The notes under the pieces are model-generated. The model saw nothing but the letters and a program-made list of their open reading frames with translations. It was not told the origin of the DNA and made no database searches. A stretch of DNA of 64,000 nt from positions 40,165,777 through 40,229,776 of the forward strand of contig NC_134510.1 of NCBI RefSeq assembly GCF_027942865.1, read 5' to 3'. Positions 1 to 12,011 of this stretch are shown here, piece after piece. This DNA is from Odontesthes bonariensis (taxonomy: Eukaryota; Chordata; Actinopteri; Atheriniformes; Atherinopsidae). The position numbers and the translations under genes are program-made. Numbering within the stretch: position 1 is the stretch's first letter; every line of letters starts with the position of its first letter.

Positions 1-3000
1 GCGAGGTAGACGACCGGCGGTCCGTGATCCCGCCACCTCCTGACCCTGAGAGTCGACGCACCAGCACTCTGCAGCCCGACACTGAACCTCCTGGAAACCA
101 CCGCTGGGTGTGCAGCGGGGCACAAAGATGGCTGCTGTATCCTCATCAGCGCAGGAACGCAGCAGAGGAGTCAGAACCTGGAAAAGAATGAGTTACCTGA
201 GTGAAACACCTGTTCGATCAATAAAGACAGAAGACATGGAGGCAACTTTAAACTCTCATTATTCTCCTCCTGATTGATAAAAGTACACTTTACTCTCCTC
301 CGTACTTGGTGTCTGGATATCATTGATAAACTATCATTTATTTCTAACTCCAATATATGAGACTAACTCCTGAACCCTCTCGCATCTGAAGACGAGTTTT
401 AAATCTTTTGCAAAGACTCCAGAACTTACGGGGTCACTATTTGGAAGACCATTACTAGATTTTTCTGAGATTACTTCCCATCATGCACCTGGTGGAAATT
501 CTTAACAACAAAAAAGTCGACCGATAAACCCTTAAAACAGCCCGAACTGAGTTTTATGACCACCTTTCACTACACAACTCCATCAGCTTCTTCCCGATTT
601 CCTTCCGACTCTGAACTGTCTAAAACTTTAAAATCTCTTGGAAAATCGTGTAGGATACGGCCAATTCAAGCATAATCGTCTCATAATGTAGGTTTTTTAT
701 AACGACCAACAACGAATGCTTTAAAGTTTTGCGGCTTTCCACATTTTTGCGTCTTGAAGGAAACCCGGTAAAAGCCAAAAGCACAGCTTTATTCACGCTC
801 ATGTGCATTTGATCATCTTGGCTTTCAGCTCGAGTTTGGAGCAGTAAACATTTCATTTGCTAATCTTCCACATCTCGTCTTTATATCTGTAAGTACTGGA
901 GTTGCAGTGAGAGTTTCAGACTCGACTTTCGTTTACTCAGAATTTTCCTGCTGTTTATCTCAGGAACTTGTCAGATTGGGGCTTTTATATTACATTTATA
1001 CTGTGGAAAAGCCGCAGTTTATCCACATTGGACCCCAGTTATGTGCTCCCAAGCAGGAAGTAATTTTCGTAGAAAATTTCTGAAGAAAATTTGATGGGTG
1101 CCAATCTACTGCCCGCCCTATCAACAAACCCTTTAGTTCAGTTGAAGTTGAGAGTCTCCTGTCACATTTAACTTTGAATGAGGTCTCTGTGATGTCGTAA
1201 GGCTGAGTTATGAGAACTCCAAAATAGGGCAGTTTTTGGCATTTTTGGCTCGTTAAGTGCTTTTCAATCGATTTTCCCATTGGGCCTCAAGGCCCAAAAT
1301 TCATAAGACAAGTCTGCTGAAGACAGTTATGTCATTTTTTATCAAGGTCCTGTTTGAAAGTAGTCGTTTAGATCCCCAACGTGTTGAAAACCTGACAAAA
1401 TACCGACTGTTTACAATTTTGTTCCCACGAATTCGGCGCTACTAAAGCTAGCCGCAGTGAGCTAACGCACTTCCTGTTATTTTCACAAAATAAAATACCC
1501 GTTGCCTTTTATCATAGGGAAAGCCATTACCATACTATTGGTGTTTTTGTTTTGAAAACAGGAAGTGAACCTACCCTCGTTGTAGCCAGCTTGAAACTGC
1601 CGTTTTGACAGGAAATGACGATCGGCGACGTCACGTTACGTTGCATCTTGGGTAGTTTGAGTATGAGTAGTAACCTCATGATGCATTTCAGAGAATCTAG
1701 TATGCATCCGGGAACTTCTGCTTACTCAAACTCGCATACTAACTCAGAAAGTTAGTGTGAGTAGTAGGAGAAGTATGCGGTTTGGAACACACAAGTGATG
1801 TGGTAAAAATAAGAACAAAAAAACATTCTTGTGGCAGACCTGTTGCACCGAGGCGGAGTGCGAGCTGCTGAGACTCATCAGTGTGTTGTGGAGGGCGGAG
1901 AGGAAGGCGGGGTCCTCCAGGACTCTGCTGACAGACTGGACCAGGTCCCGGTTCCTCTGCAGACTGACCAGGACGCCCTGAGAGGACAGCTGGTCCAGAC
2001 CCAGAGCCCCCCGCGGTCCCACCGACCCACTGAAGTTAAAGGCTGCGGCGTTCTTCAGGAACTTCCCCCCGAACAGGTTCTCCTGGAGGCGCCGCGGCGA
2101 GGAGCGAGCCAGAGCCCGCAGAGCCCCGCCCACCGAGGGGAAGAGACCGTGGAGGACCTCCGTCAGGTGGGACAGGAAGGAGCTCGGATCCGTCTCCGCC
2201 GGCAGGAGCTCCCCGAGAGGCCGGAGGAGGGCGAAGCAGGGGCCTGGAGAACGGCCGGAGGAGGCGATGGGAGCGATGGGGCCGGCGAAGAGCCGGGACA
2301 GAGCCAGGCGGCGCCGAGAGGGACAGTCAGCGGGACCAGAACCTGCCGGAGGAGGAGGGTTAAATAAGAAGAATTAAGAATAAGAGAGAAGAAGAATGAG
2401 TCCACCAGGAGCAAAAGTTCAGATAAAAAGTGGCTTCAGAAAGAAAAATGGGAACTGGAAGCGAATATCAGAATATCTGAAGAAGAGTGGGAGGAAACAT
2501 TTAAAGAGGGACATATCAAATCAAATTTATCTGTAGCACATTTTATGTACAAACAATTCAAAGTGCTTCACATAAAATAAAATCATTGCAGCAGGGAGTG
2601 GAAGAAGCATTAAAAATACATCAAAGAATATAAAGAGAAACAAATAAAATCATTTAAATGAATTTAAAAACAAGCAACAGTCCAGATAAGTTCAAAGATA
2701 CCTAAAAGATAAATAAAATAACTAATTGTCCAACATGGAGGGAATTCGATTGGAAAGTGAAATTACTTTTACACTCCGTTCATTAGGCTACATCAAAACA
2801 CAGCAATACAACTGATTTATGTTGGAGGGAGTGTGGAGCAGTGGGCGACTCCACTCATATATTCTGTGAGTATGGGTTATGTTCTATATGTATATGGAAA
2901 TTGTTGATGGAATATTGACATGTGGAATCAATAAAAAGTTAATTACAAAAAGAAGAGAAATGTAAAAGGTTGACAGACTTTAAGAGAAGGAACTACAACC

Positions 3001-4911
3001 ACAGAAGAAGAATGAAGCACTCACTGCAGGGCAGGGGCTCCCCGTGCCGCCGCGTCCCAGGAAGCTCTCTCCCCGTGGGGTCCACGCACCAGCACTGCCC
3101 CCCCCGCCCACACTGCCTGGAGCTGAAGGAGCCTCCGGGCTCGCAGGACGGGACGAAGACGCCGGGCGCCTCGGCCGCCGCCCGCCGCTCCTCCTCACAG
3201 GGGGACGGGCCTGCAGAGCAGAACGGGTCAGCCTAAAAGCTCAAAGCTCTAACTCATCAAAGCAGGTGACCTGAAACAGGCGAGTTACATCTGAAGCGCC
3301 CCGTGAGCGCCAGGCGGACTCCCAGCATCCTCCTCTGCAGGACTCTGTAGATGTTGGTCTGAGAGAAGGAGCGGGCGGAGGGAAGCCCGGAGAAGGCCGA
3401 GTCGTACACCTCGGACAGGAGGAGCTCCACACCTGCACACACACGTTAATCACCTGTGAACAGGTCCTGGGATGATGGTTACAGCCATTAAACCTCTGGC
3501 TTCCAGCTCATTAAAATGTAAAATAACAAAAGATGCAAACGTATCCAACCAGGAAGAGCCCCAAATAACCAGAGTAAACTAACAAGAAGAGACGCGACAC
3601 GAACACAGATATGTACATAAAAAAAGCCTCAAAACCGGGGCTGGGCAACGATGAAAATGTTTAATCTAATTAATCACATGATTTCCCTGATTAATCACGA
3701 TTAATCGCATTTGTACGCAGAATCCAAAAATGAATCCAAAAGTAGCGTATAGCTTTTAGCATTTAGCTTTATTTTAAATGTGCTGCCATATGAATGAAAG
3801 TGCCATAACATTTGTTGTGCAAACATACTTTTAACATCAGCTGCCTGCCGACAGCCGCGCCTGTTATGGTGTTTGCTGCTCGCTCTGCACAGCAGGCAGT
3901 GATACGAAGGGAGAGAAAATAGTGCCAAGAGATTGTGAGGTCTGACTTTTTCCTGGAGAACCATTTTGTGATGCAAATGTATTACTCTGTTGAACGCATA
4001 ATGGCCCTCATTTATCAAACTTGTGTAAGACGAAAAACGTGCGTAGGTCGTGTGTACGTTCTTTTCTGCGCAAAGGTTGGCATTTATCAAATCCATCGTG
4101 AACGCAGGAAAGATGAAATCGCCACGACAGGTCTGAAGCCGTGTACGCACTTTTCCATTATGACTTGCGGTGACTGCAACACAGCAGCGTCACTAGTGCG
4201 TGCCTCAGGAGTCGCAACAAATCCCTAGGTTAAAATGACAGACTTATCTCTTCAAAGAAGGCCCGTGTTTTATTTGACTTCAACATAAATATAAACATAA
4301 ACGCAAATTAAATAAATTAAACAAGTACAACTCCGTAATTGGAAGAGTGATGGCTCATTATTCAACCGCGCACCCTCACACCGAACAGGAGAGGCGCTTT
4401 AACACTGCGCATACGCGCACGCGTGCCACTGTGGAGAGGTGTATAGGGCTCCTAAAGCTGGATCTGTCTCTCGGCTGCGGGGGGAACCCTATACGCCCGA
4501 AAAGGTATGCAATATTATTATTGCATACGGGGATCTCCATAACATTGCCCCAAAAAAATGGAGTGCCATTTCCAGATGTACATCCAGAGGACCCCGCACC
4601 CAGAGATCCCTACCACCAGCCTGCACAGCCAAGAGCGCTCAGGAGGAGAGAGGAACGTATTCAGCGATTCTGACTTTTGGTAAGCATTCTGTTATTCAAG
4701 GAAAAAAGAAAGGAGAACGACGATTTCTTTCAGCATTTATTCTGCGACTTCAGTGTTTCATTTATGTCTTTCAATGTACTGTCGATAGATTGCATGGTGT
4801 GTGTTAAAGCCATCATCCACTTCACGATCTCTGTTTGTCTTTCTAGGACCTCTGTGGTTAACACGGCTGGCCGGTGTGACGCTGCAGACCGGGGGCCAGA
4901 GGCAGGCAGAG

Positions 4912-4943
<32 letters not shown>

Positions 4944-5007
4944 AGGGGCAGGGGCAGAGGCAGAGGCAGGGGCAGAGGCAGAGGCAGAGGCAGAGGCAGA
5001 GGCAGAG

Positions 5008-5039
<32 letters not shown>

Positions 5040-5061
5040 AGAGGCAGAGGCAGAGGCAGGG

Positions 5062-5093
<32 letters not shown>

Positions 5094-5139
5094 AGGGGCA
5101 GGGGCAGAGGCAGAGGCAGGGGCAGAGGCAGAGGCAGAG

Positions 5140-5201
<62 letters not shown>

Positions 5202-5223
5202 AGGGGCAGGGGCAGAGGCAGAG

Positions 5224-5255
<32 letters not shown>

Positions 5256-8200
5256 AGGGGCAGGGGCAGGGGCAGAGGCAGAGGCAGGGGCAGGGGCAGG
5301 GGCAGGGGCAGGGGCAGAGGCAGAGGCAGAGGCAGGGGCAGGGGCAGGGGCAGGGGCAGAGGCAGGGGCAGAGGCAGAGGCAGAGGCAGGGGCAGAGGCA
5401 GAGGCAGAGGCAGTAAAACATCGTTCAATTTTAGATTTAATTTAATCTGGAGTTTATCACATTTTATTGACCATCACAGTAGGGGAAAATACACAACTCG
5501 TCCGGTCTGCGATTTACATCGCCAACGCTGTTGAAAGCTGGGACGGCTGTCAACAGCGTTGACAGCGTTTCTTTGCCGCCTTTCGTGTATCCATGTCGCA
5601 AACTCTAGAGGTGCAGCCTTTTGTAGAAGGCGTGGTTAGGATCATTACGATGGATTTCAGCCGCCGGATTTATCAACAGCCGCTCGGTCTTACGATGGGA
5701 TTGGTGTGGTACGCATGTTCTGTAAATCTCACTTGAGCCTCTGCGTACGACGAGTTCTCCGCTCATATATACGATGCTTTCTACGACGGCTTGATAAATG
5801 AGGGCCATTGTTCTGAGAAGCAAGATGCTTTATTTCTTAAACCCCAGCCAACTAGCCGGACTACCTTCATCAACACCAAAACGAGGCTGGAACTCTGCTC
5901 ACAGGACGCAGCAGGGGGTAAGAAGATGTTCATAAATTATGTTGCTGATATGGGATGTCATACAGCTTCATGTCAAAAGAGGCGAACTGTCTCTTTAAGT
6001 ATCTTTATTAAGTATTAATTAAGGTTTAATGGTGTTTCCTGAAGGGGGCTCTGTTAAACCTGGCAACGCAGCCCGCTTAAACCACCGTCACACTTGACCG
6101 CAGAGCACGCTAGCTCCTTTAGCCAGCTAAAGGGGACTTTAGTATGTTGTGGTAAAAGTGGCTCTGCCCTGGATTCTTGTGAGTAAAACAGTGAGTATCG
6201 CTGCTCTAACACATCCTGCGTGCGCTGACCCAGGGGTGGAGCAGTGATTTTAAATGTTCCAGGGGGGGCACATGAGCGCCACATCAAGCCCAGAGACACG
6301 ACGCTAAAATTGGCCTCCGATTAGCGAATTAAATGGATGGGCATGAAGGGCCATTTCACAGCATTTTTGCATTTTGATCTTTTTTTTTTGTATTCTCATC
6401 ACCCTAAACTGGTTCCTGTATGGAAACTATAACTGTTAGACTGCTCAAATCTGGATGGAATTATTCTAAAGAGGCTTTAGATTCATTAAAACCTTGTTTG
6501 GGATTTGTGAAACCTTTTTCTGATTTGTGAAAATGCAGAACAGGACCATTTTACTGCTTTTTTTTCTATTCTCATCACCCTAAACTAGGTCCTGTATGGA
6601 AACTGCAATAGTTAGACTGCTCAAATCTGGATGGAATTATTCTAAAGAGGGTGCAGGGTCTTTAAAACACATTGTATGTTGGTGCACTATGAGGGAGGGC
6701 TAACCGTTAATATAATACATCCATGGGGCAAACGGGTTTACCTTTGGAAAATGTGGGGGGGTGAAATCATCTCGCTGTAAAAGTGGGGCTGTCGAAACAC
6801 CCCCACCCCCCACGGGTGCGACGCCCATGCGCTCACCTGTGTTTTCCAGCTCTCGGCCTCGGCTGTCGGAGCAGAAGCAGTACGAGGAAACCTGCGGGAA
6901 CAGCTCCCTGAGACTCCCGAACGTCTGGAAGGCTTCTGGGAACCTGAAAGGACCACAGAGGCGTGCATGAAGCGACAGACGGACGCACAGAGCGGCGGCT
7001 ACAGGACGGAGCGCCACCTGTTGAAGGCGCGCCGCAGCTCCAGCTCGGCTCCGTCCGACGTGTTGATGAGTTTACACTGAGCGGGAAGGAAGCCGCCGTC
7101 CGGGGCGCACTGAGGAGGAGAAGAAGAGCCGGAGGCGTGCAGGAGGCGCCGGGCCCTCACCTCACAGCTGCCGGGACCTGAGGGTCAGAGGTCAGAGGTC
7201 ACACACAGCTAACCAGCTAGCTCGGCTTCACCTGAACAGTGACGGCTGCCATCTTTGTTCTTCCTCCAAATTAACTCAATTACAAGAAACTCCTTGATTC
7301 AAATGATCCGCCTCGAAGCTTCGAGACGCAAACAGACGTTTAAGGGACAGTTCGCCTCTTCTGACATGAAGCTGTGTAACATCCCATATCAGCAACATCA
7401 TTTATGAACATCTTCTTACCCCCTGCTGCGTCCTGTGAGCAGAGTTCCAGCTCTGGGCTTTATAAATAAAGCCAACTAGCCGGACTACCTTCATCAACAC
7501 CAAAACGAGGCTGGAACTCTGCTCACAGGACGCAGCAGGGGGTAAGAAGATGTTCAGAAATGATGTTGCTGATATGGGATGTCATACAGCTTCATGTCAG
7601 AACAGGCGAACTGTCCCTTTAAGACAGCTGGACACGAGCTATAAAGCTAATACCTCCTGTTCTGTCGTCTGTTTGCTATTAAAAAGGTAGTTTATAACGG
7701 AAATTCTCTCCTTTTAAATAGTTATTTTTGCAAAAGCATTTCTTTTTTTGATTAATCAATGACCTAAATAACAGTCTGCTGCAGTTTTTCTCCACATTTT
7801 GACCCCATCTGCCACCAAACGCTCCATCAGGAGGGCAAGTTTCCAACTAATGGAGCTGAAGCTGAATGAGAGGCACTTTATTAAATCCCTGAGGGGACAT
7901 CAGATGTTCAGAAATGAGCTTCTGGGATTGGTTGGTGGAGCAGGGCTCCGGTACGTACACCGCTGGGGTCGGCCGGCCTGCCTGGTCCCGTACAGCTCCA
8001 TGCCGTCCTGGTCCACGCACCAACACTGTCCCCGGGCCGAGTCGCACTGCACTGACTGGAAGAGGCCGGAGGGAGAGCAGAGCAGCAGCGACTGCAGCTG
8101 GCAGGGAGTCGGACCTGCAGGAGAACACGGGGCCGGAGTAACTAAGATGGAGCGCTGTTTAAAGCTCTGTCCCAGGAGGAATTACACTCAACTTTACTTA

Positions 8201-10293
8201 GAAAGCCCTTTAAAACAAAGTGCTGTACATGAATAACAGCACGAAGTATGAGGCATAAAACATAAGAAACAGATAACAATAACAAAACAACAATAAAATA
8301 ACAAAAACAAAAACAGAATAAATAACAAAACAACAATAAAATAAAATAACAAAAACAGAATAAATAACAAAACAACAATAAAATAATAAAAACAAAATAA
8401 ATAATAAAATTAATAAAATAAATTATAAAATAAATAAATTAAAAAACTACAAAAAAATAACAATAACAAAACAACAATAAAATAAATAACAAAACAACAA
8501 TAAAATAACTAAAACAAAATAACAACAAAGAAATTACAAAATAAATAATTAAATTAAAATAAAATCATTTAAAATAATTAAATAAAATAAGAATAAAAAA
8601 ATAAAAAAATTACAATCACAGAAACAGTCTCATGCTGGGTTAAAAGTCAGGGAATAAAAATGGGTTTTAAGACGGGTTTTATAAATGGACAGTGAGGGGT
8701 GAGTTTGTCTGATGTGAAATGGGAGGTCGTTCCACAGTTTAGGATCAGCAGAGGAAAAAAGGCTCTTTTACAATAATAAAAGCCTGTGAGCAACAGACTT
8801 TTACATAATAAAAGCCTTTTAGCAACAGACTTTTACAAAATAAAAGCCTGTGAGCAACAGACTTTTACAATAATAAAAGCCTGTGAGCAACAGACTTTTA
8901 CATAATAAAAGCCTGTGAGCAACAGACTTTTACAAAATAAAAGCCTGTGAGCAACAGACTTTTACAATAATAAAAGCCTGTGAGCAACAGACTTTTACAA
9001 TAATAAAAGCCTGTGAGCAACAGACTTTTACATAATAAAAGCCTGTGAGCAACAGACTTTTACAAAATAAAAGCCTGTGAGCAACAGACTTTTACAAAAT
9101 AAAACCTGCTTTAATGCGCGATAAAATATTAATCGGCGTTAAATAATTAACAAGTTAACATGATTATAACGAGTTAACTCGCCCAGCCCTAAAAAAACAA
9201 CACTAAACAATAAACCGGCTGACTCCAAGATAGATTTTTAATGCTTCTTACACTCCCTGCTGCAATGCTTTTATTTTATGTAAAGCACTTTGAATTGTTT
9301 GTACATGAAATGTGCTATATAAATAAACTTGATTTGATAAAGAGCAACGCAGTAACGCAGCCGAGATGTGATGAAGGATTCCTGTCTCAAAGTGCGTATG
9401 TTTAAGGAGTGGCTTCACTTTTTCCTGCTGGACAATTTAAAATCATCGTCCATCTTAAAACCCAAATTTGTGGGTGTTGGCTTCCTGTATCGCACCAAGC
9501 AATGGTGCCACTGGGACCAAACACCAGCACTTCTGTCTTATTTTAGACATCCAGGCTTTAATAGTGTTGTTTCGTTGCTCACAGTGAGGCGCGGAGCTGT
9601 TGGTTCGAGTCCCAGCGACCTCCTGACCCTCGGCATCGACGCACCAACACTCCTGACTCCGCCCACTGCACTGCACAGATCTGCACACACAGGTCAGCCG
9701 TCATTAAACCGAAACATCACACAGTTTAACAGCTGGATAAAGAAACAGAAACAGAAACAAACCTGAACCGGCCATCCTCAGAGCAGTGAGGGATGTCACC
9801 CTGTTGCCTGGCAACAGCCACGCCTCTCAGCACCTCACATCGGCTCAGGGTCTCTGACTCCAGCTGATACTCTGAGGAAACAGCAAACATCATCAAGAAA
9901 ACCGGCAGCGAACGTCTGGATCTCTTTGTGGAGCCTCTCAGGCCGGCATGATGTTGGTGAGCAACATATAAAGGTGACATATTCAATAAAACTCCTTCTT
10001 CCTGTTCTTACTACATACTACATACTACATACTGCATACTGCATACTGCATACTACATACTGCATACTGCATACTACATACTGCATACTACATACTGCAT
10101 ACTACATACTGCATACTGCATACTACATACTGCATACTACATACTGCATACTGCATACTGCATACTACATACTACATACTGCATACTACATACTACATAC
10201 TGCATACTGCATACTGCATACTACATACTGCATACTGCATACTACATACTGCATACTACATACTGCATACTACATACTGCATACTGCATACTA

Positions 10294-10334
<41 letters not shown>

Positions 10335-12011
10335 ACATACTACATACTGCATACTGCATACTGCATACTACAAACTGCATACTGCATACTACATACTACA
10401 TACTGCATACTACATACTGCATACTACATACTGCATACTGCATACTACATACTGCATACTGCATACTACTACATACTGCATACTGCATACTACATACTGC
10501 ATACTGCATACTACATACTGCATACTACATACTACATACTGCATACTACTACATACTACATACTGCATACTACATACTACATACTGCATACTACATACTA
10601 CATACTGCAAACTACATACTACATACTACATACTGCATACTACATACTGCATACTACTACATACTGCATACTGCATACTACATACTGCATACTGCATACT
10701 ACATACTGCATACTACTACATACTGCATACTGCATACTACATACTGCATACTGCATACTACATACTGCATACTACTACATACTACATACTGCATACTACA
10801 TACTACATACTGCATACTACATACTGCATACTGCATACTGCACACTACATACTTCATACTGCATACTGCATACTGCATACTACATACTTCATACTGCATA
10901 CTACATACTTCATACTGCAAACTACATACTACATACTGCATACTGCATACTTCATACTGCATACTACATACTGCATACTGCATACTTCATACTGCATACT
11001 ACATACTTCATACTGCATACTACATACTTCATACTGCATACTACATACTTCATACTGCATACTACATACTACATACTGCATACTACATACTGCATACTAC
11101 ATACTGCATACTGCATACTACATACTACATACTGCATACTAATCGATCAGACAGTATGCAGAGCGTTTACCCACGATGCATTTCGCTCCTGCCCGAGCCG
11201 AAATCAGCCGGCCTGAAGCTGATTTCTCTTAAGCTCTAAACTCTGTAAACTTTAGCAACATTTGAAACATTTTCAGGTGAGAAAGTAGTCGTTTAGATCC
11301 CCAACGTGTTGAAAACCTGACAAAATACCGGCTGTTTACAATTTTGTTCCGACGAATTCGGCGCTACTAAAGCTAGCCGCAGTGAGCTAACGCACTTCCG
11401 GTTATTTTCACAAAAATAAAATACCCGTTGCCTTTTATCATAGGGAAAGCCATTACCATACAATTGGTGCTTTTGTTTTGAAAACAGGAAGTGAACCTAC
11501 CCTCGTTGTAGGTAGCTTGAAACTGCCGTTTTGACAGGAAATGACGATCGGCGACGTCACGTTACGTTGCATCTTGGGTAGTTTGAGTATGAGTAGTAAC
11601 CTCATGATGCATACCCAACATTTCAGAGAATCTAGTATGCATCCGGGAACTTCTCGCTTACTCAAACTCGCATACTAACTCAGAAAGTTAGTAGAAGTAG
11701 TAGGAGAAGTAGGATATGCGGTTTGGAACACAGCCTGAACCTGAGAACATCCACTTGTTACCGTCACCATAAATGTGAGGCTGCGGAGGACCATCTGGAT
11801 CTTTTGTTTAAAACTGACCAACAGTTCAAAGCCTTTAAGCTTCAGATCCGACTGGTTATTGATCAGAAACAGGAGACTCCCAGTTTCTACTGTTGGTTCA
11901 TAAGATGTAAAGTTGATAGTAAAAGTGTTGAAGGTTTTTACCTGAGGCTTTGCCCTGCAGCAGCTCGGGGCAGCAGACCAGGAGGCAGGCGACGCAGAGC
12001 AGCCAGGCCAT
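1..12011 (-). CDS. tg: thyroglobulin, 5' part (10 exons, runs off left edge)
   Basis: Secreted precursor of thyroid hormone, iodinated in the follicle lumen. Exons read on the minus strand with AG/GT borders and matching phases: 12011-11942, 9871-9763, 9680-9583, 8114-7959, 7177-7018, 6943-6837, 3432-3289, 3210-3025, 2342-1840, 141-<1. Exon 1 encodes signal peptide MAWLLCVACLLVCC. Exon 2 opens with EYQ, matching the N-terminal hormone-forming tyrosine of vertebrate thyroglobulin. Type-1 repeats carry CWCVD in exons 3, 4, 8 and 10; the third repeat, split over exons 5-7, has YCFCSD. Exon 9 encodes the spacer with LQENLFGGKF, close to the human protein. About 558 of roughly 2,700 codons are present. 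The exon 9 donor (1840, or 1825 if a VCHKN tail is included) and exon 10 acceptor are the least certain borders. No frame damage is seen. The introns hold most of the repeats listed below 12 kb. Confidence 0.95.
142..1349. other. tg intron 9, left part, no feature recognised
   Basis: Intronic sequence with short open frames only. None resembles a protein family, and no strong repeat is visible until a transposon remnant begins near 1350. Confidence 0.5.
1350..1791 (+). mobile_element. THAP-family (P-element-like) MITE, truncated copy
   Basis: Same sequence as the copies at 11.2-11.7 kb, 55.1-55.8 kb and 58.9-59.3 kb. It enters inside the element at the stretch reading agtagtcgtttagatccc and ends with the family terminus ATGCGGTTTGGAACACA. 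The other terminus is missing. It lies in tg intron 9. Confidence 0.7.
2516..2725 (-). mobile_element. L2-type LINE 3' tail
   Basis: The start reads as the reverse complement of a LINE 3' end (TATAAATAAA-like tail and the AAGCACTTTGAATTGTTTGTAC block). It matches copies at 9.25-9.34 kb, 19.4 kb and 22.4-22.5 kb. Only the 3' end survives, in the tg intron upstream of exon 9. Confidence 0.6.
3645..3870 (-). mobile_element. hAT element with BED-finger remnant, truncated
   Basis: Begins GGGCTGGGCAACGATGAAAA and matches the first ~200 bp of the complete element at 12373-13262, including the alternating attaatcacgattaatcg block. The match stops near 3840 and no right end is present. Confidence 0.7.
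4003..5806 (+). mobile_element. PIF-Harbinger element, decayed
   Basis: Ends are inverted repeats: GGCCCTCATTTATCAA at 4003-4018 and TTGATAAATGAGGGCC at 5791-5806. Between 4376 and 4672 the plus strand encodes, in shifted frames, the C-terminal end of a HARBI1-like nuclease: RFNTAHTRTRATVERCIGLL, then EKVCNIIIAYGDLHNIA, then GVPFPDVHPEDP. The rest of the transposase is missing. About 0.5 kb of hexanucleotide repeat lies inside. Comparison with the uninterrupted copy near 22.36 kb shows the insertion point. Confidence 0.8.
4903..5413. repeat. hexanucleotide array (GGCAGA/GGCAGG), ~85 units
   Basis: Uninterrupted 6-bp units inside the Harbinger remnant. Because six is a multiple of three and the unit has no stop, frames on both strands stay open (Gly-Arg, Glu-Ala, Leu-Pro and Cys-Leu dipeptides). 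There is no sign that any is a gene. In the tg pre-mRNA the complementary strand is transcribed. Confidence 0.97.
6376..6652 (+). repeat. two-copy direct duplication in tg intron 6
   Basis: The block from 'gtattctcatcaccctaaac' through 'ggaattattctaaagaggct' at about 6390-6473 recurs at about 6568-6652 with few changes. Period about 178 bp. Confidence 0.8.
7339..7622. mobile_element. TTAA fold-back MITE, complete
   Basis: Both ends read TTAAGGGACAG / CTGTCCCTTTAA, with inverted arms of about 110 bp around a ~60-bp spacer. TTAA at both ends fits elements that duplicate TTAA targets (piggyBac or Kolobok type). The family cannot be fixed without a transposase. It lies in tg intron 4, upstream of exon 5. 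Confidence 0.8.
8165..8764 (-). pseudogene. LINE ORF2 C-terminal end and 3'UTR fragment
   Basis: On the minus strand 8700-8760 encodes a LWNDLPFHIRQ-like peptide, the C-terminal signature of L2/Rex-type reverse transcriptase proteins. It is followed by an A-rich 3'UTR with many aacaaaacaacaataaaa units (8275-8600) and a tail near 8165. It is interrupted at its upstream side by the hAT minisatellite element. Confidence 0.65.
8765..9191 (-). mobile_element. hAT element with 32-bp minisatellite, left-truncated
   Basis: About ten units like TTTACAATAATAAAAGCCTG followed by the hAT end cgagttaactcgcccagccct. The BED-finger half present at 12.4-12.8 kb is absent. Confidence 0.8.
9192..9345 (+). 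mobile_element. L2-type LINE 3' tail
   Basis: 9245-9345 carries GCTATATAAATAAACTTGAT preceded by the conserved AAGCACTTTGAATTG block. It lies about 0.2 kb before the tg exon 3 end, in the intron between exons 4 and 3. Confidence 0.6.
10008..11141. repeat. 7-bp array (TACTGCA/TACTACA), ~160 units, in tg intron 1
   Basis: Heptamers TACTGCA and TACTACA in mixed order with occasional TACTTCA and 3-bp insertions. The same heptamers occur as about a dozen units at the end of the THAP-family MITE at 55.65-55.74 kb. Here the array is continuous with the same MITE body (11142-11734), so it is that terminus expanded about ten-fold. The long Ile-Leu-His-Thr-Ala-Tyr frame across it is an artefact. Confidence 0.97.
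11142..11734 (+). mobile_element. THAP-family MITE body joined to the heptamer array
   Basis: Body matches 55067-55650 in inverse orientation (shared CGACGTCACGTTACGTTGCA, gttgaaaacctgacaaaata) and ends ATGCGGTTTGGAACACAGCC. Together with 10008-11141 it forms one element of about 1.7 kb in tg intron 1. Confidence 0.85.

Larger units (their letters stand above)
3927..6003. mobile_element. fold-back MITE split by a Harbinger element
   Basis: 3927-4002 and 5807-6003 together match, in inverse orientation, the element at 21193-22440. The right part ends in the terminus also seen at 7612-7622 (mutated here to GCGAACTGTCTCTTTAAG). The piece between is a separate insertion. Left limit uncertain. 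Confidence 0.7.

Noticed and set aside
1831..2367. 178-codon plus-strand frame
   Set aside because: Shadow of tg exon 9, which is the coding strand by homology and splice sites.
4677..5534. Gly-Arg repeat protein, and Leu-Pro, Glu-Ala and Cys-Leu proteins on the same bases
   Set aside because: Hexanucleotide array artefact; four mutually overlapping frames cannot all be genes and nothing flanks them that looks coding.
9926..11239. 437-codon frame rich in Ile-Leu-His-Thr-Ala-Tyr
   Set aside because: Translation of the 7-bp array in tg intron 1; 7-bp units simply lack stops in cycle.
1..12011. SLA gene nested in a tg intron as in mammals
   Set aside because: No SH3/SH2-coding exon is seen in the introns present; the relevant intron would lie beyond the left edge in any case.
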